Positions 12,201 through 21,827 of a DNA stretch of 64,000 nt are shown here, one piece after another. Both the position numbers and the translations under genes were made by a program. Source of the stretch: Antedon mediterranea. Taxonomy: Eukaryota; Echinodermata; Crinoidea; Comatulida; Antedonidae. The DNA lies in assembly GCF_964355755.1 (NCBI RefSeq), contig NC_092680.1, positions 17,275,001-17,339,000 on the forward strand, read 5' to 3'. The notes beneath the pieces were generated by a model. The model made no database searches, had not been told where the DNA came from, and saw only the letters and a program-made list of their open reading frames with translations. Numbering within the stretch: the stretch's first letter is position 1; the number at the start of each line of letters is the position of its first letter.

Positions 12201-15200
12201 CCCATAAAAACATATCCTTTGGGAAAAATCGGGAGTAATGGCCATAAATGAACTTTCCATGACTTCTTCTTAATCCTATAAACCACTTTCTACAGTTTCA
12301 GATGTGGCAAATTGTTCAATCATGCTTAAAATCAAGACTACAACATGTAACTGGTTATTTGCTGGCAAGGAGCAGACACACTAGGCCCTGATCTTTGTGT
12401 CATTGGTACCAGGCTGCCATTTATCAACACATTTCCACCAATGATTGATTTAAATTATAACCATAATCAACTCTTACCACAAATTCAATTTATGCTTGCA
12501 CATTTTAAATTCTTTAATTTTCATTCACTGACGAAAATAACATAATTAGCAATTTACAAGAATGAGTATCTACTGTATGACCTTTTCATGACCCCCAACA
12601 AAGAAGAAATTCGCTGGCAGTATCGAAATTGCTAATTTACAAGCTTTATGAAATGTATAGGCATAAAATATTTGAGCAATTTATACAGTAGCATCATTTT
12701 CCTTTAAACACTCAAAATAATGTATTTTTGAAAAAATTATTTAAAAAAGATGAATTTTAAAAAAAACCAAAATAAAATGTAATTTTTTAAATAAGTTATT
12801 CGCTTGATTTCACTTCCAATTGATCCTTCTTTCCTTCAAATTTTCAGGTAAACAATTTTAGTATAAAAAAAACCTTGTTTGAAATATATTTCTTTCTATA
12901 TTATTTCAATAACTATACACAAGAATTAAAATGTGAATTATGTGGAAGAAAATCATGATTATTTCACTACTATATGCCTCTCACTCAGGTACACTTCTTT
13001 TGTGCGTTGCTTCCAAGGACAACTATATTTGACAATATTTTATGAAGATCTGTCTTCACTAGATAATATGAATATATAATACAATGTTTGCTTATCTTAA
13101 GCTCTGTCTACACTAGTTTGAGTTTGATGTGTCCAAATATGGTAGTGATGTGTCCAAATATGGTAGTGATGTGTCCAAATATGGTTGTGATATGTCCAAA
13201 TATGGTTGTGATATGTCCAAATATGGTAGTGATATGTCCAAATATGGTAGTAATATGTCGAAATATGGTAGTGATGTGTCCAAATATGGTAGTGATGTGT
13301 CCAAATATGGCAGTGATGTGTCCAAATATGGTTGTGATGTGTCCAAATATGGTTGTGATGTGTCCAAATATGGTTGTGATATGTCCAAATATGGTAGTGA
13401 TATGTCGAAATATGGTAGTGATATGTCGAAATATGGTAGTGATGTGTCCAAATATGGTTGTGATATGTCCAAATATGGTTGTGATATGTCCAAATATGGT
13501 AGTGATATGTCCAAATATGGTAGTGATGTGTCCAAATATGGTAGTGATGTGTCCAAATATGGTAGTGATGTGTCCAAATATGGTAGTGATATGTCCAAAT
13601 ATGGCAGTGATGTGTCCAAATATGGTTGTGATATGTCCAAATATGGTAGTGATATGTCCAAATATGGTAGTGATATTACATCATCATGTCCACATCGTAT
13701 TTTTGTTTCACATAAGTTTAATAATGCTGACAATACAAGTTTAAGTCACTTACCAATATTGTGAACTTGCCACTATGCAACTCCTTATTTAAGTGTTCTT
13801 CTGTGGGGACTATTTGTATAAGACATTCCTTATGTCTCAATGCCTATTAGACATACAAAAAATATCAATACAAGTACATTTAAATGAGTGTTCTTTTAAT
13901 ATCCTTAATAATACAGTATAATCAGATTATACGATCAGATTTTGTCAACAAGCAGTCGAGAGTTATGTATAGAAACAAACAATAGCACATTTGTGTCCAC
14001 AAAACCGGATTACACAAACCAATAGTGGTGTTGGTAGTCTATGAGTGATAGCTTACCTGAATGAACCGACATAGGCCTTTTCCCCTTCAAGGGGAGAACA
14101 TAACCGAAAAGTAAATTTTTATTCATGAACTCCCCTCCAAGACAGTGGTATCGCCCATGCGCCACGCCCTCAGGTGGGCGGCAACGCCCATGCATACCTC
14201 ACCATTCTATGTCGGTTCATCCAGGTAAGCTAGTCACGTAATAGACTTATAAAATATATTGAGCCAATTGGCGAAATCAATTTGACCTTTTGGCCAACTA
14301 ACTAGACAAAAGATATATGTTATGCTAGTGCGAGCGTAGCATTTTTTAAAACATTTTTTCAACAGAAACAGATCTACTGTGGTTCTCAAGTAGTTATTAT
14401 AGGACTGATGCTTGATGAACATCTTTCTTTGGTAAATAGTGCATTGTAATTGACTAATTAAGCAATTAAATAACAAACATTCATTCATATAATCTGGTCT
14501 CATGACTCACCATATGGTTTTTAAAGAGCTCTAAAGCTCGTTTGACGTCAAATTTTCTAGCCATCAGAAAACGTACGGCTATATTCCATGACACAGGAGC
14601 GGCACCAAAATTTTCACGTGCCCGATTTAAATGATCAAGAAATGTTTTTGTGGCCTAAAAAAAAAGAATGATCAGTAAAATATTTCAGAAGAATGATGTT
14701 GACATCTTTAACCAAACAAAGATAAAACAAACATGAATAATTTTCTAGGAAATAAAGTTTATTCATAATAAAACAAAGTTTCAATGCTTTATTTGAATAC
14801 CGGTGTATAAACATTTTGCAATAATAAAAATAATCTATAGTATGTTTTTAAAAAAATATTTTTTTTAAATCAATTTCCAGGTAAAAGAATTAGAAAGAAG
14901 CTGTACAAAAACAAACAAAAACCACAACACAAAACCATTCTGCCCATAACAGAGTAAAGGGCCTTTCACACCTGCTCCGGCACGGTTCCGGTTTGGCGAC
15001 GGCAAATCCAATCGAACGTCAATGTTTCGTTTTCACGCGGCTACGCGCATATCGATTGGTGCTTGGCCGCGTGGAGCGTCGTAAAAACGAAACATTTGTG
15101 TTCGATTCGCCGGACCGGAACCGTGCCGGAACAGGTGTGAAAGGCCCTTTACATGGATAGAATGTATTTTGCATATTTATATTTATATTATAGGGGCCCC

Positions 15201-18200
15201 CATGAACAAGCTATTGTTTCTAATGCGAACCCCAGTTATTGTCAAATAACTGAATAAATGTGTAGGAATGAATGAATGAATGAATAGTCAAAGGTGTCAT
15301 GTTGCAAGACAAGAGGTGTAACTGATGAGATGACATACAGTACAGTAATATTTAATAAACACTTTAAAAAACAATAATATCAGTACTGTAACTACAGTTA
15401 ACAACATTCAGTTATATTATAACAGTATTATCCACTGTAATAATTTCTCATTTTTTCATCTCTTTATAAAATCAAAAGTACTATGGTCAATTTTCAATTG
15501 GGGTTCATACAGTAGGTCATTGACCTTAAGGTCACTGTATGCTCTATTTCTGAGCAGGTTATTAGGATGTGGTTTATCCCCTCCTACTGAAATGTCAAAG
15601 TTAACACAGTAATGAGTGAGTTACAGTATTCAGTACACTATGATTTCTTGGAAATGTTGCAAATTATCAACCATAACAATGTACCTGTACAGTAGAGGTG
15701 GGAGTTCTCCCATTTTTTACATTTTTCAAATTGTTCACCACACTTATCATAACTTTCTCAATAATATTTTGTGTTACAGTAAGCACCCAGAAGATGCAGA
15801 GAACCAGGAACCTTGAATATCATCAGAAAACTGAACATCTCAGGATAACAATTACAATTTTTGCGCAAGAGTAGAATAAAATCTTTTGATTCTGAACGGT
15901 GATTACACAGACCCAAAATGACTGGTGTATACCCTGCAAATTTGCAGGCTGGAATTGACACTAATAAATTTGTTGTGTCAGCAAATCAAAACAGCAAAAT
16001 CGTCAAATGAACATTTATTCTAATATAAGCTGGCCTGAAGCTCTGTCTACACTATCAAACTTTAAGTGGCAACAAAATGTGATGTGCCCATATATTGACA
16101 TGATGATGTCATACTGTATCACTACTACCATATTTGGGTATATTATCACAACCATGTGATTGAATTGAAATTTATATTTATACTGGGTAACCTCTTCAGT
16201 CAAAGACTGGTCTCCCAGAAGGCCCAGTTGGTGATCAGTGGCTGTGATGTACTAATACACCGGGGTAACCCCCTACTCGTCTCGAAAGATGTACTAGGTT
16301 CTTTAAAGTGCACACACATGTTTGGGCACATACAACTTTTTTGTCAAACTGATTTGTGTAGACAGAGCTTTATTATTACAGTACACTATACAGTACTTTA
16401 AAATGCATTCTGAAAGAATTCTGGGGTAGCATAAACCGTGCCTAGATTGAAATATTGAAAATAAATGAACATAAACAAAACAAACATGTACATACCGTAT
16501 ATTATTTGGTATCTGTAGTACAGTATTCATCAGTATGTTAGTCAATGTTTATATTATTTTAAGTAAATTACGATTGAATGAGTCAACATTGTAATCAAAA
16601 CCAAATAAAAAGTAACAAATCAGAACTTGGTAACTAACTGTATTCATCCTTTTAATGTTAATAGCTTAAATCTAATAACAATAATTTAAAAACAAGACAT
16701 CGTCACTTCAGGCGAAGATGTGTACTTGTACTGTAGAGTAATTCATACAGATTTACAGTATCAGTCAAAATGTTGTTTTCTGTGCTATTAGTGAGTGGTA
16801 TGATTGATGATTTAGAACTGTGAAGGAATTGGTTACCTTGGATAGACCACCAAAAACACTGCACAAACCTCCTCCAAACTAATATGATATTTTTAAAAAT
16901 CTAATCAAGTAACATTTTCACGATAATAATATTGCTCTTTCTTATTAATCATGACGTCAATTAATCGGATGTGTGAAAATATTATTTTCATCAAAGGCAG
17001 CATAGATGGTTATCCTATAATTCTATAAATAACTTTTTAAATTTCTTTTGTTTTAATTACTGTAAGGTAATGAAAAATGGATATTTATCTATAGGCCCTA
17101 AGGTACTGTATGCCATGCCACTTTTAGATGTTTTTGAACTGTATTAGGATCAAGGTCATGTTCCTTCTAGTTATCCACAGTACTACAGGACAGTTACAGG
17201 ACACCTTGAACCTTCATAACATGCTCCTCTTCCTATCAATGGGATTTAACTTTAACTTATAAATTATTCAAAAGGATATCAATATATCCTTATCATCACA
17301 AAAAATCAAATATTAATATTTGACATTTATGCATTGAATATATTGAAAATAGCTTTATCATCTCATGATCACGGCGTCAAAGTAGGAGTCTATCTGTCTA
17401 ATACTGTTCAGGTAAAAATCTATTAAATGGATTGAAGTGTCACAGAGTACAGTGTCAACAAAATCATTAGTATGTGATTATGAAACTACTATAGTTCTCC
17501 CGGATGTTAACCTACTGTAGTACAGTACATGTATATTAAATATCAAGTTTAATGTTTAATAAAAAAATAACATCATTCTTTGAACAGTTACTAATATATT
17601 ATTATTAAGTGTGGTTGCCACTAGCGACGCAACGCAAGGACGTAACGCAACGCAAGTGAATTGACCAATCACAAGCGATGGCTTATTCGCTTGTGATTGC
17701 TTACTGTCTATAACTTCGCTTGTCATTGGTTAAAACGCTTGTGTTGCGTTTATGTCCTTGCGTTACGTTCTAGTGGGAACCAAGCTTTAGACCCAACAAT
17801 GGACTACTGTACTACAGTAGTACTGTATGTATGCGTGGTAATTAATTTTCTATTTAAAAAGTACTGTATAGAATAGTATTGTTCAGGCCTCGAATTTTAC
17901 CGCGGCCACCGCGGCCAGTGCCGTCGGTGCCCTCCCAGTTGGCCTCAATGCCCTCGAAAATGAATAGCACCCACGGCCACTACTGGCCTGCCCTTTTTTT
18001 TGCGTTGGCCGCGAGTGCCCTTCCCGAGTTTTACCACAATAAAAACCACTGAATTAGATAGAAAATAATGTCAAGAAGATTTGTTTACACGACTCAGACG
18101 AGACGCAAAACTATCGCCTGTCTTCGTTGCAAGGGGATTTCCCTAAACGCATTTATTAATACACAAACAGTAAACAAAACATCGAACATTGCAAAAGGGT

Positions 18201-21200
18201 ACCAAAACAATATCATCCCGGCCGCCGTGCGTGGTAAATCATGGTATAGATAGTACATCAATATACAGGGGTGTAAACTTTTAATAATCAAGCTAAAAAC
18301 GTTCCTCGATCGGAGGTTACTGAAAGTATTAAAGTCGCACAATAATCGAGCTAGCCGCCGCCTTCGATGAAAAAAATATTACACGCACTCGCTCCTAGCT
18401 AGCCTAGCCTATCCTCCCGCCGCCGATCCGGTCGAACACACGCAATTCAATGCATTGGGAAAACAATTCTATTTGACGCACACGCACCCTCTGATAAGAA
18501 ATTTCACACACAAAAAACGTCGCGTGTGAGAGTACCACGCGCGAAGGATCGGCGGATCGTTGGAAAAACAATTCCTTTTGACGTACACGCACCCTCTGAG
18601 AAGAAAATACCATGTGCGTTCCTGCATGGTGTAGTCCATTATACGTGTAAAATTAGGGGTGTTTACCTTTAGCACCAAAGTTAAACCTGCACCACAACCC
18701 GAAGATCGTTGGAAGTATATCATATTTATATTTTATCGCACCCACCTCAATAATCCGGCAGACAGATCATCGAAAAATCTTGTTTAACAACGTCGTACAC
18801 TAAATTACCAAACGCGTTTTTACCGAATTCAAGGAAATGGTATAGTCCAGAATACACGTGCCGAAGGCTAAACAGAGAGAGAAAGGGGTCGGTGTCCGTC
18901 CGTGTTTGTTATACTAACAAAAAAGCTTCAGAAATCGAAACTCGGAAAATAACTATAATTTATATTCTACTACATAATGTCATTGGCTTGATTTTTACCG
19001 TGGTAAACACTCTGTGTATGAATAGTTGTAGGTAAGGCCTACAAACAAATTGTTTTTGTATCATGTTTTCTCCGTCGGCTGCTAGGTTAGGCTGAGTAGC
19101 TTGCTGTTGGAAGGGTTTTTATACCTGTTCCGGGCCTTACTTGGTTGGCTTCACATGCCTTTTTATCGCATTATTTGAAACTAAACGAAACATTCAACAC
19201 AGGACGGTAAACTATAAACGCTGAACATCGTACCTATTTATTATTTATATAGATCGTAAATACACGTAATATTTATATGAAATACAAAAACATGTATTGT
19301 AGACAGTCCTACTACTACTCCGCGATCTGATGAATAGGGGGAAATCCCAAAAAACATTTTGCGGGTAGAATTTTTTTTTTGGGAAAAAAATTCCACCCTC
19401 AACCGGAAAAAAGCTATTTTTAAATTTTGGCCTAGTTATTAAAATATTTTTTAATTTTGGCCTTGGTGCCCCTTTGATTTAAAACAAATGGCCTTGGTGC
19501 CCTCCCATTTGGCCTTGGTGCCCCTAAAATCAATGAAAACCGGAGGCCAAATGGCCTTGCCCCTAAAATCCCCAAATTCGAGGCCTGATTGTTGCAATGC
19601 TGTACAAATCATACACATAATTCACATAATATAATAGAAGAATGCCTTAAAGATGTATTGTCCCAATGAAAAAATTATTCTTAAAACAGTTTTTGTTGAA
19701 TATTCCATTTTAATGTAACATAATAGTTATTTGACCAAAAATTGGATCGAAAAAAATGTGTTTACCTGAAAAAATGTAATTTAAAGCAAAAAATGGTCAA
19801 ATTGACTGCCAGCCAATGAATGGATTTTTGGTTGAATTTAACCATTAATTTTGTTATTTTACAAGTGAAAACATTACTTTTTTTTCGTTATTTTTCTACG
19901 GAAGTGATGTGATGATTAAGTGTGATTTAATTAATCTTCATTTTTCATGTTTTTGGGGGACAATACATCTTTATGCTGTGTATACTGTACACTATCAAAC
20001 GTTATGTGACAATGATGTGACCATATTTGGACATATCACTAACATGGGCACATCACATTTTTTGTCAAACTAGTCTGATGATAGTGTAAAGCTTTATGTG
20101 TTTAGTTAAAACCCTTTAAACAACAAACCGACTTTATAGTTTATGTTTAAGCATCAATATTTTCTCATGCAAAACAATTGAAGAAGTCTAATAAAAGTTT
20201 AGTGAAGAAGTCAGTGATATACTGAAGCCTAGTGTTGATACATGGCGGCCAAAATGACAACCAACTACAATCAGTATTACAGTACTGGTAAAGTACACTA
20301 AAAACAAGGCCAAATGATTTATTGTACAATGAATGAAAGATTTTTTTTTTGTGCAGATTAGAAAATCATTATTATGAAACCTGTCCATGTTACCGAGCAC
20401 AATGGAATGTGAATTCCACTCAGGATGAGATGAAGTTTTGTCAGTCAGAATGAAAGACAACATTTCTATATTGTTATTGTATAGAATTTTTTTTTTCGAT
20501 TTTCTTATAATAGTTTTTTTATATAAAAAGTTTATTAAACACGGGCACCAGTTCAATGGGTAGGGCGTGGGAATCATTTAAATCGTGTCACTTGAACTAT
20601 AGTGTAACTTTACCCATGACCTACAACCTTAATCAATCAGTCTTCATTTTTTGTCAGTGCCACACAATACAGTAGAAACACAGCTGTCCGAGTCGAAAAT
20701 CATTATGTGCACAAAAATAATGAGTGTACCTGTACATAGAATGACTTTTAGACTTGGTGTTGTGTCTATCATTACAGTTCAGTGTTATATCGGTAAGGTT
20801 GACCATTCTTAGTTCCTCTTTTATCATTGGCAGAGGCAACGGTCACAGTGCATTTTGGCCCCTGATCATACTTCTAAAAATACAGTATTGTATTTCTAAA
20901 AAAAGAATTCCTCTACTGTAGGCATTGATGAATAAAGACGATGGTGAGTAAAGCCATTTTAAACTCACATTCTCAATAAAGATGGTGAGTAAAATGTATC
21001 ATACAGTAATTTAGGTGGATTACAACGGTGGCTTAAATGATTTAAGACTTAGGGAAACTAGGCGCACAGTCGACTGTGCCAATAAAACATTACAATGCAA
21101 TCATTTCGTGATTTAGTGATTAGGTTCGGTTTTTTGAAATTCTGTCTCTGCCAGGTTGCGTTTGTTGTTTTTTTATTGTTTGTCCATGTATTGGATTGTC

Positions 21201-21827
21201 TTTTTATTTCGTTTTGAGTAGGAGGCAAAATAAATGAAATAAAAGTTTGTTTGATTGGCACAATACAAACACAGTACAGTAGGTCCAAAAGTCTAAAACT
21301 ATATTAACACAATCAAACAAACTTGGACACAAAAATTATCCTACCCTACAGACAGAGGCTTGGCCTCCTACAAAACTACATCATACAAAATAACAATCGT
21401 AGAACAAATCATTATTAAATGATATTATGATTTAGGAGTTTCCAGTGATCCCAAATATACAAACAAAGAAAATATAATTCGCATATATATCCTAAATGCA
21501 GAGTAAGTTTTAAGCAGGCTCTAGTCTAGGCCTTGTCGTAGCGTAGCCTGCTCACACACTCTCTTTCTCTGGACACAAAAACCCTCACAAACTCAGAGAG
21601 TAGGCCTAGCTGAAGTGCTCAACAAAGTAGTAATAATAAGCCTAGCCTAGACTACCAAAACTAACGTTAAACAATCTTAAATATTTATAGTATGTCAAGT
21701 ACACACATAAATATATATCTTACATTTCATATTCAACTTAATAAAGCTAGAAAATGATAAATAATCAATTGTATACCTGTTCTTCCACCGCAGTCAAGAC
21801 GGCCGCCATCTTGTCTTCAGTTAACAT
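256..21827 (-). CDS. PTPN9: PTPN9/Meg2-like tyrosine phosphatase, N-terminal part (CRAL-TRIO domain and linker)
   Basis: Six coding exons on the minus strand: 21827-21777, 14654-14511, 13843-13754, 7061-6937, 2860-2644 and 971-256. All have AG acceptors and GT donors and join in frame to about 447 codons. Residues 1-209 match the SEC14/CRAL-TRIO part of PTPN9: WNIAVRFLMARKFDVKRALE, SGKFTIL, NTQRNGLVFVYNM, YPARLKRVYVVAPPLWFKAM and KEKIRERV are near-identical to the vertebrate family as I know it. In that family the module binds phosphoinositides and targets the phosphatase to secretory vesicles. Residues from about 225 to 405 form a low-complexity linker with a proline-rich stretch, much longer than in vertebrate PTPN9. 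The family motif resumes at AELVQQMQDMKQQGIYKEYA just before the last donor at 255. The catalytic PTP exons must lie beyond position 1. The start ATG at 21827 is the first in frame with the EEQ-ATK junction, which is shared with vertebrates. Confidence 0.93.
2104..2127. repeat. (TTA)n microsatellite
   Basis: A run of TTA units in PTPN9 intron 5, the 971-2644 interval. Simple sequence only. Confidence 0.8.
3213..3410. mobile_element. MITE family A, full copy plus partial second copy
   Basis: It contains the family core (GATGATGTCATATCACTACC and CCATATTTGGGCACATCAC). It ends in GATAATGTAGACAAGCTTTA, and is followed at once by a shortened second copy from 3364 to 3410 ending GTAGACAGAGCTTTA. 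No coding capacity. It lies in PTPN9 intron 4. Confidence 0.8.
4176..4219. mobile_element. MITE family A, left-end fragment
   Basis: The left terminus (AAGCTATGTCTACACTATC) and a few core bases are present. The right half is absent. The sequence passes directly into GGGTCATTCCATGTCAAATC at 4220, so another repeat may have inserted or recombined here. Confidence 0.65.
4220..4560. repeat. Dispersed repeat starting GGTCATTCCATGTCAAATC
   Basis: The opening words GGTCATTCCATGTCAAATCA are, from general knowledge, a frequent start of interspersed repeats in invertebrate genomes. I do not see a matching inverted end, so the right boundary is a guess. An internal 69-codon frame looks incidental. Confidence 0.35.
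4905..4957 (-). repeat. tRNA-derived SINE head (minus strand)
   Basis: On the minus strand the order is A-box-like TGGCTTGGTAGTTATG followed by B-box-like GGGTTCAAGCCCTG, with tRNA-like spacing. It is similar in wording to the SINE at 49287. No cloverleaf can be closed, so it is not a working tRNA gene. Confidence 0.5.
5105..5345. repeat. Long imperfect palindrome
   Basis: The arms AGCATAAAACTAACTTCAAA (left, from 5124) and TTGGAGTTAAGTTTTATGCT (right, ending 5288) enclose a near-perfect core centred at about 5221 on GATC-GAT-GATC. The 27-base segment CGTTTCGATCTTTATTTGAT occurs twice in the left arm, so the left arm is a partial tandem duplication. It lies in PTPN9 intron 4. Confidence 0.75.
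5618..5770. mobile_element. MITE family A copy
   Basis: It starts TAAAGCTCTGCCTACACTAT and ends with GTTTGATAGAGTAGAGA. The internal CCAAATATGGTAGTGATATG and GGGCACATCACATTTTTTGT motifs are those of the family. It lies in PTPN9 intron 4. Confidence 0.85.
7121..7289. mobile_element. MITE family A copy, near full length
   Basis: It opens TAAGCTCTGTGTACACTATC and closes TTTGATAGTGTAGACAGAGC plus TTTA, giving clear terminal inverted repeats of about 20 bases. At about 169 bp this is one of the best copies for defining the family. It lies just upstream of PTPN9 exon 4. Confidence 0.9.
7546..7735. mobile_element. Pogo/Tigger-like MITE with TA target duplication
   Basis: The element runs from CAGTCAACTCTCCCAATACC at 7548 to GGTATTGGGATAGTTGACTG ending at 7733, with TA on each side. 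A CAG..CTG end flanked by TA is the pattern of the pogo/Tigger branch of Tc1/mariner. Short open frames on both strands are shadows of this palindrome. Confidence 0.85.
8808..8979. mobile_element. MITE family A copy
   Basis: Termini are AAACTCTGTCTATACTATC and GATAGTATAGACAGAGCTTT. The core includes the GACATGATGATGTCATATCA palindrome. It lies in a PTPN9 intron. Confidence 0.85.
9271..9640 (-). repeat. LINE/SINE 3' end with (TTCAA)n tail, minus strand
   Basis: Read on the minus strand, it ends in repeated TTCAA pentamers at 9271-9290. The body (GTCAAAGACTGGTCTCC, then TACTCGTCTC and GTACTAGGTTCTTT on the plus strand) is shared with the insertion at 16159-16314, so this is a dispersed family. 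The tail resembles that of the LINE ending at 56190, but the bodies differ. Confidence 0.6.
10276..10486. mobile_element. MITE family G copy 1 (about 210 bp)
   Basis: The inverted ends are CTAACAACAGGACACTGAGC (left) and GCTCAGTATCCTGTTGTTAG (right). The sequence matches the reverse complement of 60784-61005 along its length, including GTCTGGCTGCGACAAATACC. Non-coding. It lies in PTPN9 intron 3. Confidence 0.8.
10631..11136. mobile_element. TIR element of about 506 bp
   Basis: The left end GGGAGGTTTCGCAACCTTAC and right end GATTGCGAAACCTCTCT are inverted. The match continues inward through GATAACGAAAACGGATACGT, about 50 bases in all. No transposase frame. The interior carries a second pair of related CGTATTCGT words. 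It lies in PTPN9 intron 3. Confidence 0.8.
11415..11550. mobile_element. MITE family A copy, left end decayed
   Basis: The left terminus is lost (it begins TTAAACTTCATGTGACAAC). The core GATGTGCCCATATATGGACA and the right end TTTGATAGTGTACAGTAGAT remain. The right end carries a small internal insertion, CAGTA. Confidence 0.7.
13098..13732. mobile_element. MITE family A copy expanded by a 21-bp tandem array
   Basis: The family A left end (TAAGCTCTGTCTACACTA) at 13098 and decayed right end (TTTCACATAAGTTTAATAAT) at about 13710 enclose 26 tandem units of a core motif that occurs one to three times in normal copies. The MITE therefore served as the seed of a minisatellite. Its right edge is about 20 bases from the 5' splice site of PTPN9 exon 3 (13754). 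Confidence 0.85.
13129..13674. repeat. 26-copy 21-bp minisatellite
   Basis: Exactly 26 units of 21 bases (546 bases); each unit contains TCCAAATATGG followed by TAGTGATG or TTGTGATA. Because 21 is divisible by three, two plus-strand frames and one minus-strand frame stay open and mimic heptapeptide-repeat proteins. Variants at two positions (agt/tgt and gtg/ata) fall in ordered blocks rather than at random. Confidence 0.92.
14954..15152. mobile_element. GC-rich hairpin MITE
   Basis: It starts GTAAAGGGCCTTTCACACCT and ends AGGTGTGAAAGGCCCTTTAC. Further paired words follow inward (CCGGCACGGTTCCGG and CCGGAACCGTGCCGG; CGAAACATT and AATGTTTCG). Its GC content is well above its surroundings. No coding frame. 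It lies between PTPN9 exons 1 and 2. Confidence 0.85.
16036..16372. mobile_element. MITE family A copy split by an insertion
   Basis: The left half begins AAGCTCTGTCTACACTATC and runs to about 16158. The right half resumes at about 16315 with TGTTTGGGCACATACAACTT and ends GTAGACAGAGCTTTA. Removing 16159-16314 gives a normal-length copy. Confidence 0.85.
16159..16314 (-). repeat. SINE/LINE-tail fragment nested in a MITE
   Basis: It shares TTGAATTGAAAT, GTCAAAGACTGGTCTCC, GTGGCTGTGATGTAC, CTACTCGTCTCGAAAG and GTACTAGGTTCTTT with the repeat at 9271-9640, in the same orientation. It is the younger insertion within the family A MITE. Confidence 0.75.
17605..17790. mobile_element. Hairpin MITE family B copy (TTAA-type)
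   Basis: It begins TTAAGTGTGGTTGCCACTAG and ends CTAGTGGGAACCAAGCTTTA. The arms carry repeated ACGCAACGCAAG motifs and pair over most of the length around the axis near 17695. Related copies are at 36457, 46942 and 63022. Confidence 0.85.
17884..19587. mobile_element. 1.7-kb TIR element with 6-bp flanking repeat
   Basis: The left end CAGGCCTCGAATTTTACC and right end CCCAAATTCGAGGCCTG are inverted. ATTGTT lies directly outside both ends (17878-17883 and 19588-19593). The ends are hAT-like (CAGG..CCTG), but hAT elements duplicate 8 bp, so the class is uncertain. The interior is GC-richer, has GGCCTTGGTGCCC repeats near the right end and a direct repeat at 18461/18564. No transposase is visible. 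Confidence 0.75.
18461..18606. repeat. Direct repeat pair inside the 1.7-kb element
   Basis: AAAACAATTCTATTTGACGC at 18461 and AAAACAATTCCTTTTGACGT at 18564 start two copies of about 43 bases spaced 103 apart. Both contain CACGCACCCTCTGA. Confidence 0.75.
19648..19973. mobile_element. MITE family F copy 1 (about 326 bp)
   Basis: The ends TTAAAGATGTATTGTCCC and GGGGACAATACATCTTTA are inverted. A diverged relative is at 30607-30895. It directly abuts a family A MITE. Confidence 0.75.
19974..20097. mobile_element. MITE family A copy, shortened
   Basis: It contains ACACTATCAAACGTTATGTG, then GACATATCACTAACATGGGC, and ends in GATAGTGTAAAGCTTTA. It is shorter than full copies and joined to the family F element. 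Confidence 0.75.
21802..21813 (-). promoter_or_regulatory. YY1-type motif in the first coding exon of PTPN9
   Basis: On the minus strand this reads CAAGATGGCGGC, an exact match to the vertebrate YY1 consensus, 14 bases into the coding sequence. YY1 sites near starts of housekeeping genes are common in animals. Whether it is used here is inference. Confidence 0.45.

Noticed and set aside
13129-13674. Regular repeats resembling a CRISPR array
   Set aside because: Units are directly contiguous with no unique spacers, and the genome is eukaryotic.
13088-13764. Three long open frames (211-218 codons) with heptapeptide repeats
   Set aside because: They arise because a 21-bp tandem unit without stops stays open in several frames on both strands. 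No start context, no splice partners, and the DNA is a MITE-derived minisatellite.
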